A DNA stretch of 64,000 nucleotides from JACKNG01 sp050184115 (lineage in GTDB: Bacteria > Pseudomonadota > Gammaproteobacteria > Ga0077536): positions 372,001 to 436,000 of the forward strand of contig JBFXAQ010000001.1 in NCBI GenBank assembly GCA_050184115.1, given 5' to 3'. Each line of letters opens with the position of its first letter. The first letter of the stretch is position 1. Shown one piece after another: positions 35,550 to 44,207 of the stretch. The notes beneath the pieces were generated by a model. It was not told the DNA's origin. It searched no databases and saw only the letters and a list, made by a program, of their open reading frames with translations. The position numbers and the translations under genes were made by a program.

Positions 35550-36482
35550 GTGGATACCCGCCCGGTCACCCCCGTTGCACGCCTCGGCGCGGCGATCGTC
35601 GTCGTCCTCGGGGTCACCACGCTCGTTTTCCTGCTCCTCCACCTCGTGCCCGGCGACCCGGTGGAAGTGATGCTTGGCGAGTACGCAAGCGCGGGCGACC
35701 GCGCCGCGCTCAGCGCCGCCCTCGGGCTCGACCGCGCTCTCGCCGCGCAGTGGAGCGATTTCATGGCCGGCCTCGCGCGCGGCGATCTCGGCGTGTCGCT
35801 GGCCAGCGGGCGGCCGGTCGCGACCCTGCTCGCCGAACATTTCGCCATGACCGCACTGCTCGCTGCCGCCAGCCTGATCGTGGCCATGGCCTGCGGCCTG
35901 CCGCTCGGCGTTCTCGCGGCGCTGCGCGCCGGGCGCGCCTGGGATACCGCCAGTACCGTGCTCGCCGTGCTCGCCATGTCGGTGCCGAACTTCGTGCTCG
36001 GACCGTTCCTCATGCTGGTGTTCGCCGTCGGCCTCGGCTGGTTCCCCGTCGGTGGCGCGGATTCGGCTCGCGCGCTGGTGCTGCCGGCGGCAACGCTGGG
36101 GCTGTCGCTGGCGGCCCTGCTCGCGCGCATGACCCGCGCCGCCCTGCTCGAGGAACTCGGCCGCCCCTACGTGCTGGCGGCTCGCGCGCGTGGCCTTGGC
36201 GAGGTGCGCGTCGTTCTCGGTCATGCCCTGCCGAACGCGGCCCTGCCGCTGGTGACGACGCTCGGCCTGCAGTTCGGCACACTGCTCGGTGGTGCCGTCG
36301 TCACCGAGACGGTGTTCGGTTGGCCGGGGCTCGGCCAGCTCGCGGTCGAGTCGATCCATCGCCGTGACTATCCCGTGGTGCAGGGCGCGGTGCTGCTCAT
36401 CGCGTTGAGCTACGTCGTCGTCAACACCCTGACCGACTTGCTCTGTGCGCGCCTCGACCCGCGGCTCGGCGGTGACCGGTGA
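35550..36482 (+). CDS. Peptide ABC transporter permease (DppB type)
   Basis: A 310-residue inner-membrane permease of the dipeptide/oligopeptide family. The N-terminal VLGVTTLVFLLLHLVPGDPV is the DppB signature and the EAA loop, ARARGLGEVRVVLGHALPNA, contacts an ATPase. About six spans. The GTG at 35550 was chosen because it directly precedes the conserved region; the open frame extends 68 codons upstream without similarity. It is coupled to the second permease by GTGA. The 270-base gap before it shows no clear promoter. Confidence 0.88.
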   Translation: MDTRPVTPVARLGAAIVVVLGVTTLVFLLLHLVPGDPVEVMLGEYASAGDRAALSAALGLDRALAAQWSDFMAGLARGDLGVSLASGRPVATLLAEHFAMTALLAAASLIVAMACGLPLGVLAALRAGRAWDTASTVLAVLAMSVPNFVLGPFLMLVFAVGLGWFPVGGADSARALVLPAATLGLSLAALLARMTRAALLEELGRPYVLAARARGLGEVRVVLGHALPNAALPLVTTLGLQFGTLLGGAVVTETVFGWPGLGQLAVESIHRRDYPVVQGAVLLIALSYVVVNTLTDLLCARLDPRLGGDR

Positions 36483-37285
36483 GCCGCGCGACGCGGTTCG
36501 CACTGGCGATACTGGCCGGCTGGACGCTGGCGCTGCTGCTGGCGCCGACGGGGCAGGAGGCCGTCACCCGAATCGACCTCGCTCGCTTGTTCGAGGTCCC
36601 GGGGCCGACGGCCTGGATGGGGACCGACGATCTCGGTCGCTCACTGGGTTGGCGGGTGGTGGCCGGGGCGCGGGTCTCGCTGCTGGTGGCCGTGGTGGTG
36701 GTGGCGGTAACCGCGGTCATCGGCATCGCCGTCGGCGTCGCCGCCGGCTGGCTGGGGGGGGCGGTCGATCTCGTGCTTGCGCGCATCGTCGATGTCTTCC
36801 TCGCCTTCCCGGGCATCCTCCTCGCCATCGCGCTGGCCGGCGTGCTCGGGCCCGGGATCGGCAATGTCGTCATCGCGCTCAGCGTGGTCGGCTGGGTCGG
36901 CTTCGCGCGGCTCGCGCGGGCGCAGACACTGGCCATGCGCGAACGCGAACACGTCGCCGTCGCGCGCGCCCTCGGCACGCCGGTGCCGGTCATCCTGCGC
37001 CGTCACATCCTGCCCCTGATCGCAGGCCCGCTGGTGGTGGAGGGGACCTTCGCGCTGGCCGCGGTGATCATCGCGGAGGCGGGCCTGTCCTTCCTGGGCC
37101 TCGGCGTGCAGCCACCGGCGCCGTCCTGGGGCAGTCTCATCCGCGACGGCACGCGCTACATGCTCTTCGCGCCGCACCTGGTCGTGATGCCGGGCCTGGC
37201 CCTGTTCAGCGTCGTCGTTGCGATCAACGTGCTCGGCGAGCGCCTGCGCGATCGCCTGCAGGCGGCGCGCCGACCGGGCAATTGA
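36479..37285 (+). CDS. Peptide ABC transporter permease (DppC type)
   Basis: A 268-residue partner permease, matching DppC with the GTDDLGRSLGWRVVAGARVSL region that follows the first span and the EAA loop VAVARALGTPVPVILRRHILP. GTG start overlaps the first permease. It contains an eight-G run at 36754-36761 that is in frame. There is no ATPase gene after it: nagZ follows 48 bases later. It must borrow an ATPase encoded elsewhere if the transporter works. Confidence 0.88.
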   Translation: MSRATRFALAILAGWTLALLLAPTGQEAVTRIDLARLFEVPGPTAWMGTDDLGRSLGWRVVAGARVSLLVAVVVVAVTAVIGIAVGVAAGWLGGAVDLVLARIVDVFLAFPGILLAIALAGVLGPGIGNVVIALSVVGWVGFARLARAQTLAMREREHVAVARALGTPVPVILRRHILPLIAGPLVVEGTFALAAVIIAEAGLSFLGLGVQPPAPSWGSLIRDGTRYMLFAPHLVVMPGLALFSVVVAINVLGERLRDRLQAARRPGN

Positions 37286-37333
37286 GCCGACCGCGTATAC
37301 TGCGCCCACTCTTCGCGGGAGGCACCGCCGACC

Positions 37334-38404
37334 ATGCTCGGACCACTGATGATCGACATCGAGGGCTGCACGCTCAGCGCGGCCGATCGCGAGGTCCTGC
37401 GTCATCCTCAGGTCGGGGGGGTGATCCTGTTCGCACGCAATTACCAAGACCCGACGCAGCTGGCCGCCCTCACCGCCGATATCCACGGCCTGCGAGAACC
37501 GCGGCTCCTGATCGCCGTCGACCAGGAGGGTGGCCGCGTGCAGCGTTTCCGCCATGGCTTCGTCGAACTGCCCGCGCTCGCCACGCTCGGCGACCTCTAC
37601 GATCGAGAGCCCGACGCGGCGCTCGCGCTGGCTGCCGACTGCGCCTGGATGATGGCCAGCGAGCTGCGCGCGGTCGGGATCGATTTCAGCTTCGCGCCCG
37701 TGCTCGATCTGCGCACGGCGCACAGCGCGGTGATCGGCGATCGCGCCCTGCACACCGAGCCGCGGGTCGTTGCCCGCCTGGCACAGGCCTACGTCGGCAG
37801 CCTGCACGCCAGCGGGATGGTAGCGGTCGGCAAGCATTTCCCCGGTCATGGTTGCGTCGCCGCCGATTCGCACCACGAGCTGCCAATTGACGAACGCGAT
37901 CTCTATGACATCGAACAGGCCGACCTGCTGCCGTTTCGCACGCTGGTACGCGCGGGGCTGGAGGGCATCATGATGGCGCACGTGCTCTACCCGCGGGTGG
38001 ACAGCGTCGCCGCCGGCTACTCGAAACGCTGGATCGGCGACATCCTGCGCACCGACATGCGCTTCGAGGGCGTCGTCTTCAGCGACGATCTCAGCATGGC
38101 CGGCGCCGCTCTCGACGCTTCCGGCTCCTATGCCGCGCGCGCCGAACTCGCGCTCGCCGCCGGCTGTGACGTGCTCCTGGTGTGCAACCGGCGCGAAGCC
38201 GTCATCGAGATCCTCGACGCGCTCGGCCGCCAGGCGCGCTTTCCACGCACCCAGGCCCGCCTCACCCGCATGCACGCCCGCGGCACGGCGCCCGATCTCG
38301 CGACGCTACAGGCATCGTCGCGGTGGACCGACGTCGCGGCGCGTCTCGGCGATCTCAACCGTTGCCCCGAGCTCGAGCTCGGCGACGACAACCTGCTCGC
38401 CTGA
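37334..38404 (+). CDS. nagZ: Beta-N-acetylglucosaminidase NagZ
   Basis: Cytosolic GH3 enzyme that releases GlcNAc from 1,6-anhydro-muropeptides in peptidoglycan recycling; its products can signal beta-lactamase induction. The 356-residue length is typical. The catalytic loop KHFPGHGCVAADSHHELP (with the acid/base His) and the nucleophile region VVFSDDLSMAGA are present, as is LIAVDQEGGRVQRF. A -10-like TATACT is at 37296. Immediately upstream are the peptide permeases, which fits a muropeptide recycling group. Confidence 0.94.
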   Translation: MLGPLMIDIEGCTLSAADREVLRHPQVGGVILFARNYQDPTQLAALTADIHGLREPRLLIAVDQEGGRVQRFRHGFVELPALATLGDLYDREPDAALALAADCAWMMASELRAVGIDFSFAPVLDLRTAHSAVIGDRALHTEPRVVARLAQAYVGSLHASGMVAVGKHFPGHGCVAADSHHELPIDERDLYDIEQADLLPFRTLVRAGLEGIMMAHVLYPRVDSVAAGYSKRWIGDILRTDMRFEGVVFSDDLSMAGAALDASGSYAARAELALAAGCDVLLVCNRREAVIEILDALGRQARFPRTQARLTRMHARGTAPDLATLQASSRWTDVAARLGDLNRCPELELGDDNLLA

Positions 38405-38417
38405 GGTGGAGCGCGGC

Positions 38418-39335
38418 ATGCCCGGCCTGTCACCTTTGCGCTGGCTGCTCGCGGGCCTGCTGTTGTTCGCGTGGTCCGGCCATCCGGCGACAGCACTCGA
38501 ATGCGCGCCGCTCGCGAGTGGCACGCCGGCCGCCTTCGGCGAAGTCGGTCATGGACAGGGCCTGCTGTGGCGACTCACCGCGCCGTCCGGCGCCGAGAGC
38601 TACCTGTTGGGCACGATGCACGTGTCCGATGCCCGGGTGGTCGCAATCACCGAGGCCGCGCGACCCTATTTCGACGACGCGCGGACCTTCGTCATGGAAG
38701 TCGTGCTCGATTTCGCCGCCCTGGCCGAGTTGCAGGGCGCGATGTTCCTCGGCGAAGGGCGCAAGCTGGACGAGCTCGTCGGCGAGGCGTTCTTCGCCCG
38801 CCTGGCCGCGGCCATGCAGGTGCGCGGCGTGCCGCCGCAACTCACCGCCACGATGAAGCCGTGGGCCGTGTACTCCGCGCTCAGCCTGCCGGCGACCGAG
38901 CAGGGCGTCCCGCTCGACATGGTCTTCATGCTCGAAGCCCAGGCCGCCGGCAAGGCAGTGTCGGGACTCGAGACCGTCGCCGAGCAGATCGCCGTGTTCG
39001 AAGGCGTCGACGAGGACACCCAGCTCGGCCTGTTGCGCGAGATGGCGTGTCACTACGCGGTGTTCCAGGGCGAGATCGAGGCGATGGTCGAAGCCTATGC
39101 CGCGCGCGATCTCGCGGCCCTCGTGGAGATTTCCTTCCGTCACGCGAGTGACGATGGCCAGGCCCTGCTCGACGCCTTGTTATGGTCACGAAACGAACGG
39201 ATGCTCGAACGCCTGGACACGCGACTCGCTGCCGGCGACGCCTTCGTCGCTGTCGGCGCGCTGCACCTGCCCGGCAGCCGCGGCCTGTTGCGCGGGCTCG
39301 AACAGCGGGGCTTCGCGGTAGAGGCGATATACTGA
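38418..39335 (+). CDS. TraB/GumN-family protein
   Basis: A 305-residue protein with a signal peptide (PLRWLLAGLLLFAWSGHPATA) and the TraB/GumN fold: LLGTMHVSD at the start of the domain, ATMKPWAVYSALSL, GLETVAEQIAVFEG and the C-terminal FVAVGALHLPGSRGLLRGLEQRGF. The His of the GTMH and GALH motifs suggests a metal-dependent hydrolase (related to TIKI proteases), but bacterial members have no proven substrate. It lies 14 bases after nagZ. Confidence 0.88.
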   Translation: MPGLSPLRWLLAGLLLFAWSGHPATALECAPLASGTPAAFGEVGHGQGLLWRLTAPSGAESYLLGTMHVSDARVVAITEAARPYFDDARTFVMEVVLDFAALAELQGAMFLGEGRKLDELVGEAFFARLAAAMQVRGVPPQLTATMKPWAVYSALSLPATEQGVPLDMVFMLEAQAAGKAVSGLETVAEQIAVFEGVDEDTQLGLLREMACHYAVFQGEIEAMVEAYAARDLAALVEISFRHASDDGQALLDALLWSRNERMLERLDTRLAAGDAFVAVGALHLPGSRGLLRGLEQRGFAVEAIY

Positions 39336-39412
39336 CCGGCGCTGGCCGCTGGCCTTCCGCTGCCGCCGCACGGCAATAACCGCTACGACCCCATCACCAG
39401 TGGTTCTTCGCG

Positions 39413-40243
39413 ATGCGCCTACCCTTCGTCAAGATGCACGGTCTCGGCAACGACTTCGTCGTCATCGACAACCGTGATGGCCGCTACGCGCTCAGCCGCG
39501 AGCAGTTCGCCGCGTTGGGCACGCGCCGCTTCGGCATCGGTTGCGACCAGATCCTGCTCCTCGAACGCGCGCATGAGCCGGCCGCCCACGCGCGTTACCG
39601 CGTCGTCAACGCCGACGGTTCGCCGGCCGAGCACTGCGGCAACGGCGTGCGCTGCGTGGCGCGTTACCTCGAGCGGCTGGGCGAGGTCAGCGAACGCGTC
39701 GCGATCGAGATCGGCGATGCGGTCTACGAGCTCACCTTCGGCAAGGGCACGGACGTCCGCGTCGACATGGGCGTACCCTGCTTCGATCCGACCCGCATAC
39801 CGCTGGCCGTGCCGGCCGCGGCGGGTCGCTACGCGATCGCGGTCAGCGGCACCACCATCGAGTTCGGCGCGGTCTCGATGGGCAATCCCCACGCCGTCAT
39901 CGCGGTCGCCGACACCGAGCAGGCCGACGTCGCCGGCATCGGCGCCGCGTTGCAGTCCAGCGCGCTGTTCCCGGCCAGCGTCAACGTCGGCTTTCTCGAA
40001 GTGACGGCCCGTGATCGCGTGCGCCTGCGGGTCTTCGAACGCGGTGCGGGCGAGACCCTGGCCTGTGGCACCGGCGCTTGCGCGGCCGTGGCGATCGGTC
40101 GAAGATGGCACCTCCTCGACGCGCGCGTGACGGTGGTGTTGCGCGGTGGCGAGCTCACCATCGAATGGGCTGGCGGCGCGACCGATGCGCTGTGGATGAC
40201 CGGCCCGGCCACGTTCGTTTTCGAGGGAACCATCGAGTTATGA
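39413..40243 (+). CDS. dapF: Diaminopimelate epimerase
   Basis: Interconverts LL- and meso-diaminopimelate for lysine and peptidoglycan. The 276-residue protein has both catalytic cysteines: C75 in PAEHCGNGVRC and C218 in ACGTGACA. The N-terminal KMHGLGNDFVVID is the family signature. The stop overlaps the DUF484 ATG, and xerC follows, the same dapF-yigA-xerC order as in Escherichia coli. A TATACT hexamer at 39328 is a possible -10. Confidence 0.97.
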   Translation: MRLPFVKMHGLGNDFVVIDNRDGRYALSREQFAALGTRRFGIGCDQILLLERAHEPAAHARYRVVNADGSPAEHCGNGVRCVARYLERLGEVSERVAIEIGDAVYELTFGKGTDVRVDMGVPCFDPTRIPLAVPAAAGRYAIAVSGTTIEFGAVSMGNPHAVIAVADTEQADVAGIGAALQSSALFPASVNVGFLEVTARDRVRLRVFERGAGETLACGTGACAAVAIGRRWHLLDARVTVVLRGGELTIEWAGGATDALWMTGPATFVFEGTIEL

Positions 40244-40956
40244 CTGCTACCGGCCCCACCCAGGCCACGCCCGTGACATTGCCGCGCGAAGCCGAGGTCA
40301 TCGCCTTCCTGCGCGCCAACCCGACGTTTCTCGACCAGCACCCGGAACTGCTCAGCCAGCTCGCCATCCCGCACGGCAGCGGCGACGCGGTGTCCCTGCT
40401 CGAGCGCCAGGTGGCGGTCCTGCGCGAAGACAACGCACGCCTCAAGCAGCAGTTCGAACAGCTCGTCGGCCACGCGCGCGAGAACGAACGGCTCAACGGC
40501 CGTATCCATGCGCTGGCCCTGCGCCTGATGAACGCGGCGGGTCCACGCGCGGTGTTCGCCGCGCTCGACGGCAACCTGCGCGAACAGTTCGGCGCCGATC
40601 GGGTGGCGAGCCTGGTGTTTGCCGAACCGGCCTTCATCGAAGGCGCGGAGGTGCCGCAGTTCGCCGGTCGCGAGGCGCCGGCACGGGCCGCCTTCAGCGA
40701 CATGCTGGGCGCCGCGCGCAGCGTCTGCGGCGTGATCGCGCCGGCCCAGGCCGAAGCCTTGTTCGGCAGTACGACGCCGGTCGGTTCGGCCGTGCTGATG
40801 CCGCTCATCGGTGCCGGTTGGGACGGTGTGCTGGCCATCGCCAGCGAGGACGAGAATCGTTACCAGGCCGACATGGGCACCGAGTTCCTGAACTACCTCA
40901 AGGACATCGTCGCGCTGGTCATCGACCCGTGGGTGAAGCGCGCGGCGGCGCGCTGA
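40240..40956 (+). CDS. DUF484 (YigA-type) GAF-like protein
   Basis: A 238-residue protein of the DUF484 family: N-terminal helix AEVIAFLRANPTFLDQHPELL, a coiled-coil stretch (about 48-85, ERQVAVLREDNARLKQQFEQ) and a C-terminal GAF-like sensing domain (DGNLREQFGADRVASLVFAE). The function is unknown; members are always between dapF and xerC. It starts with the ATGA overlap and ends 13 bases before xerC. Confidence 0.92.
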   Translation: MTATGPTQATPVTLPREAEVIAFLRANPTFLDQHPELLSQLAIPHGSGDAVSLLERQVAVLREDNARLKQQFEQLVGHARENERLNGRIHALALRLMNAAGPRAVFAALDGNLREQFGADRVASLVFAEPAFIEGAEVPQFAGREAPARAAFSDMLGAARSVCGVIAPAQAEALFGSTTPVGSAVLMPLIGAGWDGVLAIASEDENRYQADMGTEFLNYLKDIVALVIDPWVKRAAAR

Positions 40957-40969
40957 GCGGCGGGCGGCG

Positions 40970-41878
40970 ATGGCCGGCACGGCGATCCTCGACGACGGTG
41001 TCGCCGCTTTTCTGCGTTCGTTGCAGGATCGCTCTCCGCACACCCGTAGCGCCTATGCCCGCGACCTCGCCGGCTTCACCGCCTTTCTCGTTGCCGCCGG
41101 CGTGACGGCCTGGGCCGACGTCGACGATGCCCTGATCCGTCGCTTTGTCGCCGCCCGCCATCGCGACGGCGCGCACGGCCGCTCCCTGGCACGCCAGTTG
41201 TCGGCCTGCCGCGCGCTGTTCCGCCATCTCGCCGCCCGCGGTGTGGTCGCCGGCAACCCCGCCCAGGCAGTGCGCGCCCCGAAAGCGCCGCAGCGGCTGC
41301 CGCGCGCGCTCGACGTCGACCAGATGACGGCCCTGCTCGAACCCGTCGGAGATGCCGACGAGCCGCTCGAGTGCCGCGACCAGGCGATGTGGGAGCTGCT
41401 CTATTCCAGCGGTCTGCGCGTCGCCGAGCTGACCGGGCTCGATCTCGGCGACATCGATCTCGCCGCGCGCGAGGCGCGCGTGCTCGGCAAGGGCCGCAAG
41501 GAGCGCGTGGTACCGGTTGGACGATACGCGCTGGGTGCGCTCGAGCGCTGGCTCGCGATGCGTCCTCGGCTCGCCGCGACGGACGAGCGTGCGCTGTTCG
41601 TCAACCACCGCGGGGGTCGGCTGTCGACGCGCGGCGTCGAGTCACGCCTGCGTCGCCGCGCCTTGCGTCACGGCGTCGACGCGCGCGTCCATCCGCACGT
41701 GCTGCGCCACTCCTTCGCCAGTCACCTGCTCGAATCCTCCGGCGACCTGCGCGCGGTGCAGGAATTGCTCGGCCATGCCAACATCGCCACGACGCAGGTC
41801 TACACCCATCTCGATTTCCAGCACCTCGCCAAGGTCTACGACGCCGCCCATCCGCGCGCGCGCAAGCGCCGCGATTGA
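40970..41878 (+). CDS. xerC: Tyrosine recombinase XerC
   Basis: Resolves chromosome dimers at dif together with XerD. The 302 residues have the N-terminal SAM-like DNA-binding domain (RSPHTRSAYARDLAGF) and the catalytic set R150, K174, H243, R246, H269 and the nucleophile Y278 (VLRHSFASH, LGHANIATTQVYTH). All active-site residues are intact, so it is the housekeeping enzyme and not an integron or phage integrase. Confidence 0.95.
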   Translation: MAGTAILDDGVAAFLRSLQDRSPHTRSAYARDLAGFTAFLVAAGVTAWADVDDALIRRFVAARHRDGAHGRSLARQLSACRALFRHLAARGVVAGNPAQAVRAPKAPQRLPRALDVDQMTALLEPVGDADEPLECRDQAMWELLYSSGLRVAELTGLDLGDIDLAAREARVLGKGRKERVVPVGRYALGALERWLAMRPRLAATDERALFVNHRGGRLSTRGVESRLRRRALRHGVDARVHPHVLRHSFASHLLESSGDLRAVQELLGHANIATTQVYTHLDFQHLAKVYDAAHPRARKRRD

Positions 41879-41923
41879 CACCGAACGCGGGGCCACGGCG
41901 GCCGCCGGGCGGATGGCCTCGTG

Positions 41924-41929
41924 TACAAT
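41924..41929 (+). promoter_or_regulatory. Possible -10 box (TACAAT) for hslVU
   Basis: TACAAT lies 29 bases before the hslV start in an otherwise GC-only stretch. I do not find a -35 at 17 bases, and no heat-shock sigma-32 pair (CTTGAA / CCCCATNT) is visible although hslVU is commonly heat-inducible. Confidence 0.3.
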
Positions 41930-41957
41930 CCGCGCTTCCCCGACAACGGCTGATCAT

Positions 41958-42497
41958 GTGTTCCACGGCACCACGATACTTTCCGTCCGGCGCGGGCCGG
42001 TCGTCGTCATCGGCGGCGACGGCCAGGTTTCCATGGGCGACACCGTGCTCAAGGGCAACGCGCGCAAGGTGCGGCGCCTGTACCACGAGCGCGTGCTGGC
42101 CGGCTTCGCCGGTGGCACCGCCGATGCCTTCACCCTGTTCGAGCGCTTCGAAGGCAAGCTGGAGGAGCACCGTGGCAACCTCCTGCGCGCCGCCGTCGAG
42201 CTCGCCAAGGATTGGCGTACCGATCGCATGTTGCGCCGCCTCGAGGCGATGCTGACAGTCGCCGATCTCGACAACTCGCTGATCATCTCCGGCACGGGCG
42301 ACGTCATCGAGCCCGAGCACGACATCATCGCCATCGGCTCGGGCGGCAACTACGCGCGCTCCGCCGCGCGCGCGCTGCTCGCCGAGACCGATCTCGATCC
42401 GGAGACCATCGTGCGTCGCAGCCTGGCCATCGCGGCCGAAATCTGCGTCTACACCAACGATCACCTCACCGTCGAGGTGCTACGGGGCGAGGGCTGA
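41958..42497 (+). CDS. hslV: ATP-dependent protease subunit HslV
   Basis: Proteolytic subunit of the HslUV (ClpYQ) protease, a proteasome-like threonine peptidase. The frame begins GTG-TTC-CAC-GGC and then TTILSVRRG; the four-residue propeptide would be removed to expose the catalytic T5. With this start the protein has 179 residues, the usual size. The conserved GDGQVSMGDTVLKGNARKVR and GSGGNYARSAARAL are present. HslU follows by 11 bases. Confidence 0.95.
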   Translation: MFHGTTILSVRRGPVVVIGGDGQVSMGDTVLKGNARKVRRLYHERVLAGFAGGTADAFTLFERFEGKLEEHRGNLLRAAVELAKDWRTDRMLRRLEAMLTVADLDNSLIISGTGDVIEPEHDIIAIGSGGNYARSAARALLAETDLDPETIVRRSLAIAAEICVYTNDHLTVEVLRGEG

Positions 42498-42508
42498 ACG
42501 TGACCGGC

Positions 42509-43834
42509 ATGCACACCCTGACGCCGCAGGCCATCGTGGCCGAGCTCGACAAGCACATCATCGGGCAGGACGAGGCCAAGCGCGCCGTCGCCATCGCGCT
42601 GCGCAACCGCTGGCGCCGGGCCCAGGTCGACGCCGGCCTGCGCAACGAGATCACGCCGAAGAACATCCTCATGATCGGGCCGACCGGGGTCGGCAAGACC
42701 GAGATCGCACGGCGCCTGGCGCGCCTCGCCCACGCCCCGTTCATCAAGATCGAAGCGACCAAGTTCACCGAGGTCGGCTACGTCGGCCGCGACGTCGAAT
42801 CGATCGTGCGCGACCTCGCCGACGTCGCCTTCAACATGGCGCGCGAGGCGGCCATGGCGCAGGTACGCGACCAGGCCGAGGATGCCGCCGAGGAACGCAT
42901 CCTCGACGTCCTGCTGCCGGCGCCGAACACCTTCGGCGAGAATCCGCCGGAGGCCGAATCGAACACGCGCCAGCGCTTCCGCAAAATGTTGCGCGAAGGC
43001 AAGCTCGAGGAGCGCGAGATCGAGATCGACGTCAGCGCCGGCGGCATGGGCGTGGAGATCATGGCGCCGCCCGGCATGGAGGAGATGACCAACCAGCTCC
43101 AGCGCATGTTCCACAACCTCGGCCAGGGCCGTACGCGCAGCCGACGCGTGCCGATCGGCGTGGCGCGCAAGATGCTGCTCGAGGAAGAGGCCGCCAAGCT
43201 GGTCAACGAGGACGACATCCGCGCACGTGCGTTGGAGAACGTCGAGCAGAACGGTATCGTCTTCCTCGACGAAATCGACAAGGTGGCGCGGCGCGCCGAG
43301 GTCTCCGGCGCCGATGTCTCGCGCGAGGGTGTGCAGCGCGACCTGCTGCCACTGGTCGAAGGCTGTACGGTCAACACCAAGCACGGCATGGTCAAGACCG
43401 ACCACGTGCTGTTCATCGCCTCTGGCGCCTTCCATCTGTCGAAGCCTTCCGATCTCATTCCCGAGCTGCAGGGGCGCCTGCCCAACCGGGTCGAGCTGGC
43501 GCCGCTGACGGTCGATGATTTCGTGCGCATCCTGAACGAGCCGGATGCCTCGTTGTGTCGCCAGTACAGAGCGCTGCTCGCGACCGAGGCGGTGACCGTC
43601 GAGTTCACCGCCGACGGTGTACGGCGCATCGCCGAGTGCGCCTACGACATCAACGAGCGTAGCGAGAACATCGGTGCGCGGCGCCTGCACACGGTGATGG
43701 AGAAGCTGCTCGAAGCGGTATCGTTCACCGCCTCGGACCTCGGCGGCCAGACGGTGGTCATCGACGGCGCCTACGTCGACGTCCATATCGGCCACCTCGT
43801 CGCCGACAACGATCTCGCGCGCTACATCCTCTGA
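42509..43834 (+). CDS. hslU: HslU unfoldase ATPase
   Basis: AAA+ unfoldase that feeds substrates into HslV. With ATG at 42509 it has 441 residues and its N-terminus lines up with the E. coli protein (MHTLTPQAIVAELDKHIIG). A GTG at 42500 has better ribosome-binding-site spacing (GAGGG at 42489) and adds three residues, so either start is possible. Walker A GPTGVGKT is at 57-64, Walker B in VFLDEIDKV, the I-domain at about 110-240, and the C-terminal DLARYIL docks into HslV. Confidence 0.96.
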   Translation: MHTLTPQAIVAELDKHIIGQDEAKRAVAIALRNRWRRAQVDAGLRNEITPKNILMIGPTGVGKTEIARRLARLAHAPFIKIEATKFTEVGYVGRDVESIVRDLADVAFNMAREAAMAQVRDQAEDAAEERILDVLLPAPNTFGENPPEAESNTRQRFRKMLREGKLEEREIEIDVSAGGMGVEIMAPPGMEEMTNQLQRMFHNLGQGRTRSRRVPIGVARKMLLEEEAAKLVNEDDIRARALENVEQNGIVFLDEIDKVARRAEVSGADVSREGVQRDLLPLVEGCTVNTKHGMVKTDHVLFIASGAFHLSKPSDLIPELQGRLPNRVELAPLTVDDFVRILNEPDASLCRQYRALLATEAVTVEFTADGVRRIAECAYDINERSENIGARRLHTVMEKLLEAVSFTASDLGGQTVVIDGAYVDVHIGHLVADNDLARYIL

Positions 43835-43842
43835 GAGCCGCC

Positions 43843-44202
43843 ATGGCCACGCACACCCCAACCGACATCCGCCTCCACCAGGCCTCCCGCCGCCTCGAGC
43901 TGAGCTTCGACGACGGCAGCAGCTTCGAGCTGTCGTGCGAGTTCCTGCGTGTGTACTCACCCTCGGCCGAGGTGCGCGGACACAGCCCCGACCAGGCCGT
44001 GCTGCAGCTCGACAAGGAGAACGTCAACATCACCGGCATCGAGCCGGTGGGTAATTACGCGGTCAGGCTCGTCTTCGACGACGGTCACGACAGCGGGTTG
44101 TATACCTGGGATTACCTCTACGAACTCGGCAGCCATCGCGACGCCTACTGGCAGCGCTACCGCGAGGCGGTGGCGGCGGCGCGCGACGGCGCCACGGGCT
44201 GA
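43843..44202 (+). CDS. DUF971 protein
   Basis: A 119-residue single-domain protein with the gamma-butyrobetaine hydroxylase N-terminal-like fold (DUF971): DIRLHQASRRLELSFDDGSSF, SCEFLRVYSPSAEVRGHS and the C-terminal SGLYTWDYLYELGSH. Stand-alone members are found beside hslU and ubiE in many proteobacteria and have an unknown role, possibly in iron-sulfur metabolism. Eight bases separate it from hslU and five from ubiE. Confidence 0.9.
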   Translation: MATHTPTDIRLHQASRRLELSFDDGSSFELSCEFLRVYSPSAEVRGHSPDQAVLQLDKENVNITGIEPVGNYAVRLVFDDGHDSGLYTWDYLYELGSHRDAYWQRYREAVAAARDGATG

Positions 44203-44207
44203 GCGAC

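Noticed and set aside
40970..41878. XerC as an integron or prophage integrase
   Set aside because: It sits in the conserved dapF-DUF484-xerC order, has housekeeping length and no attachment site or phage genes around it.
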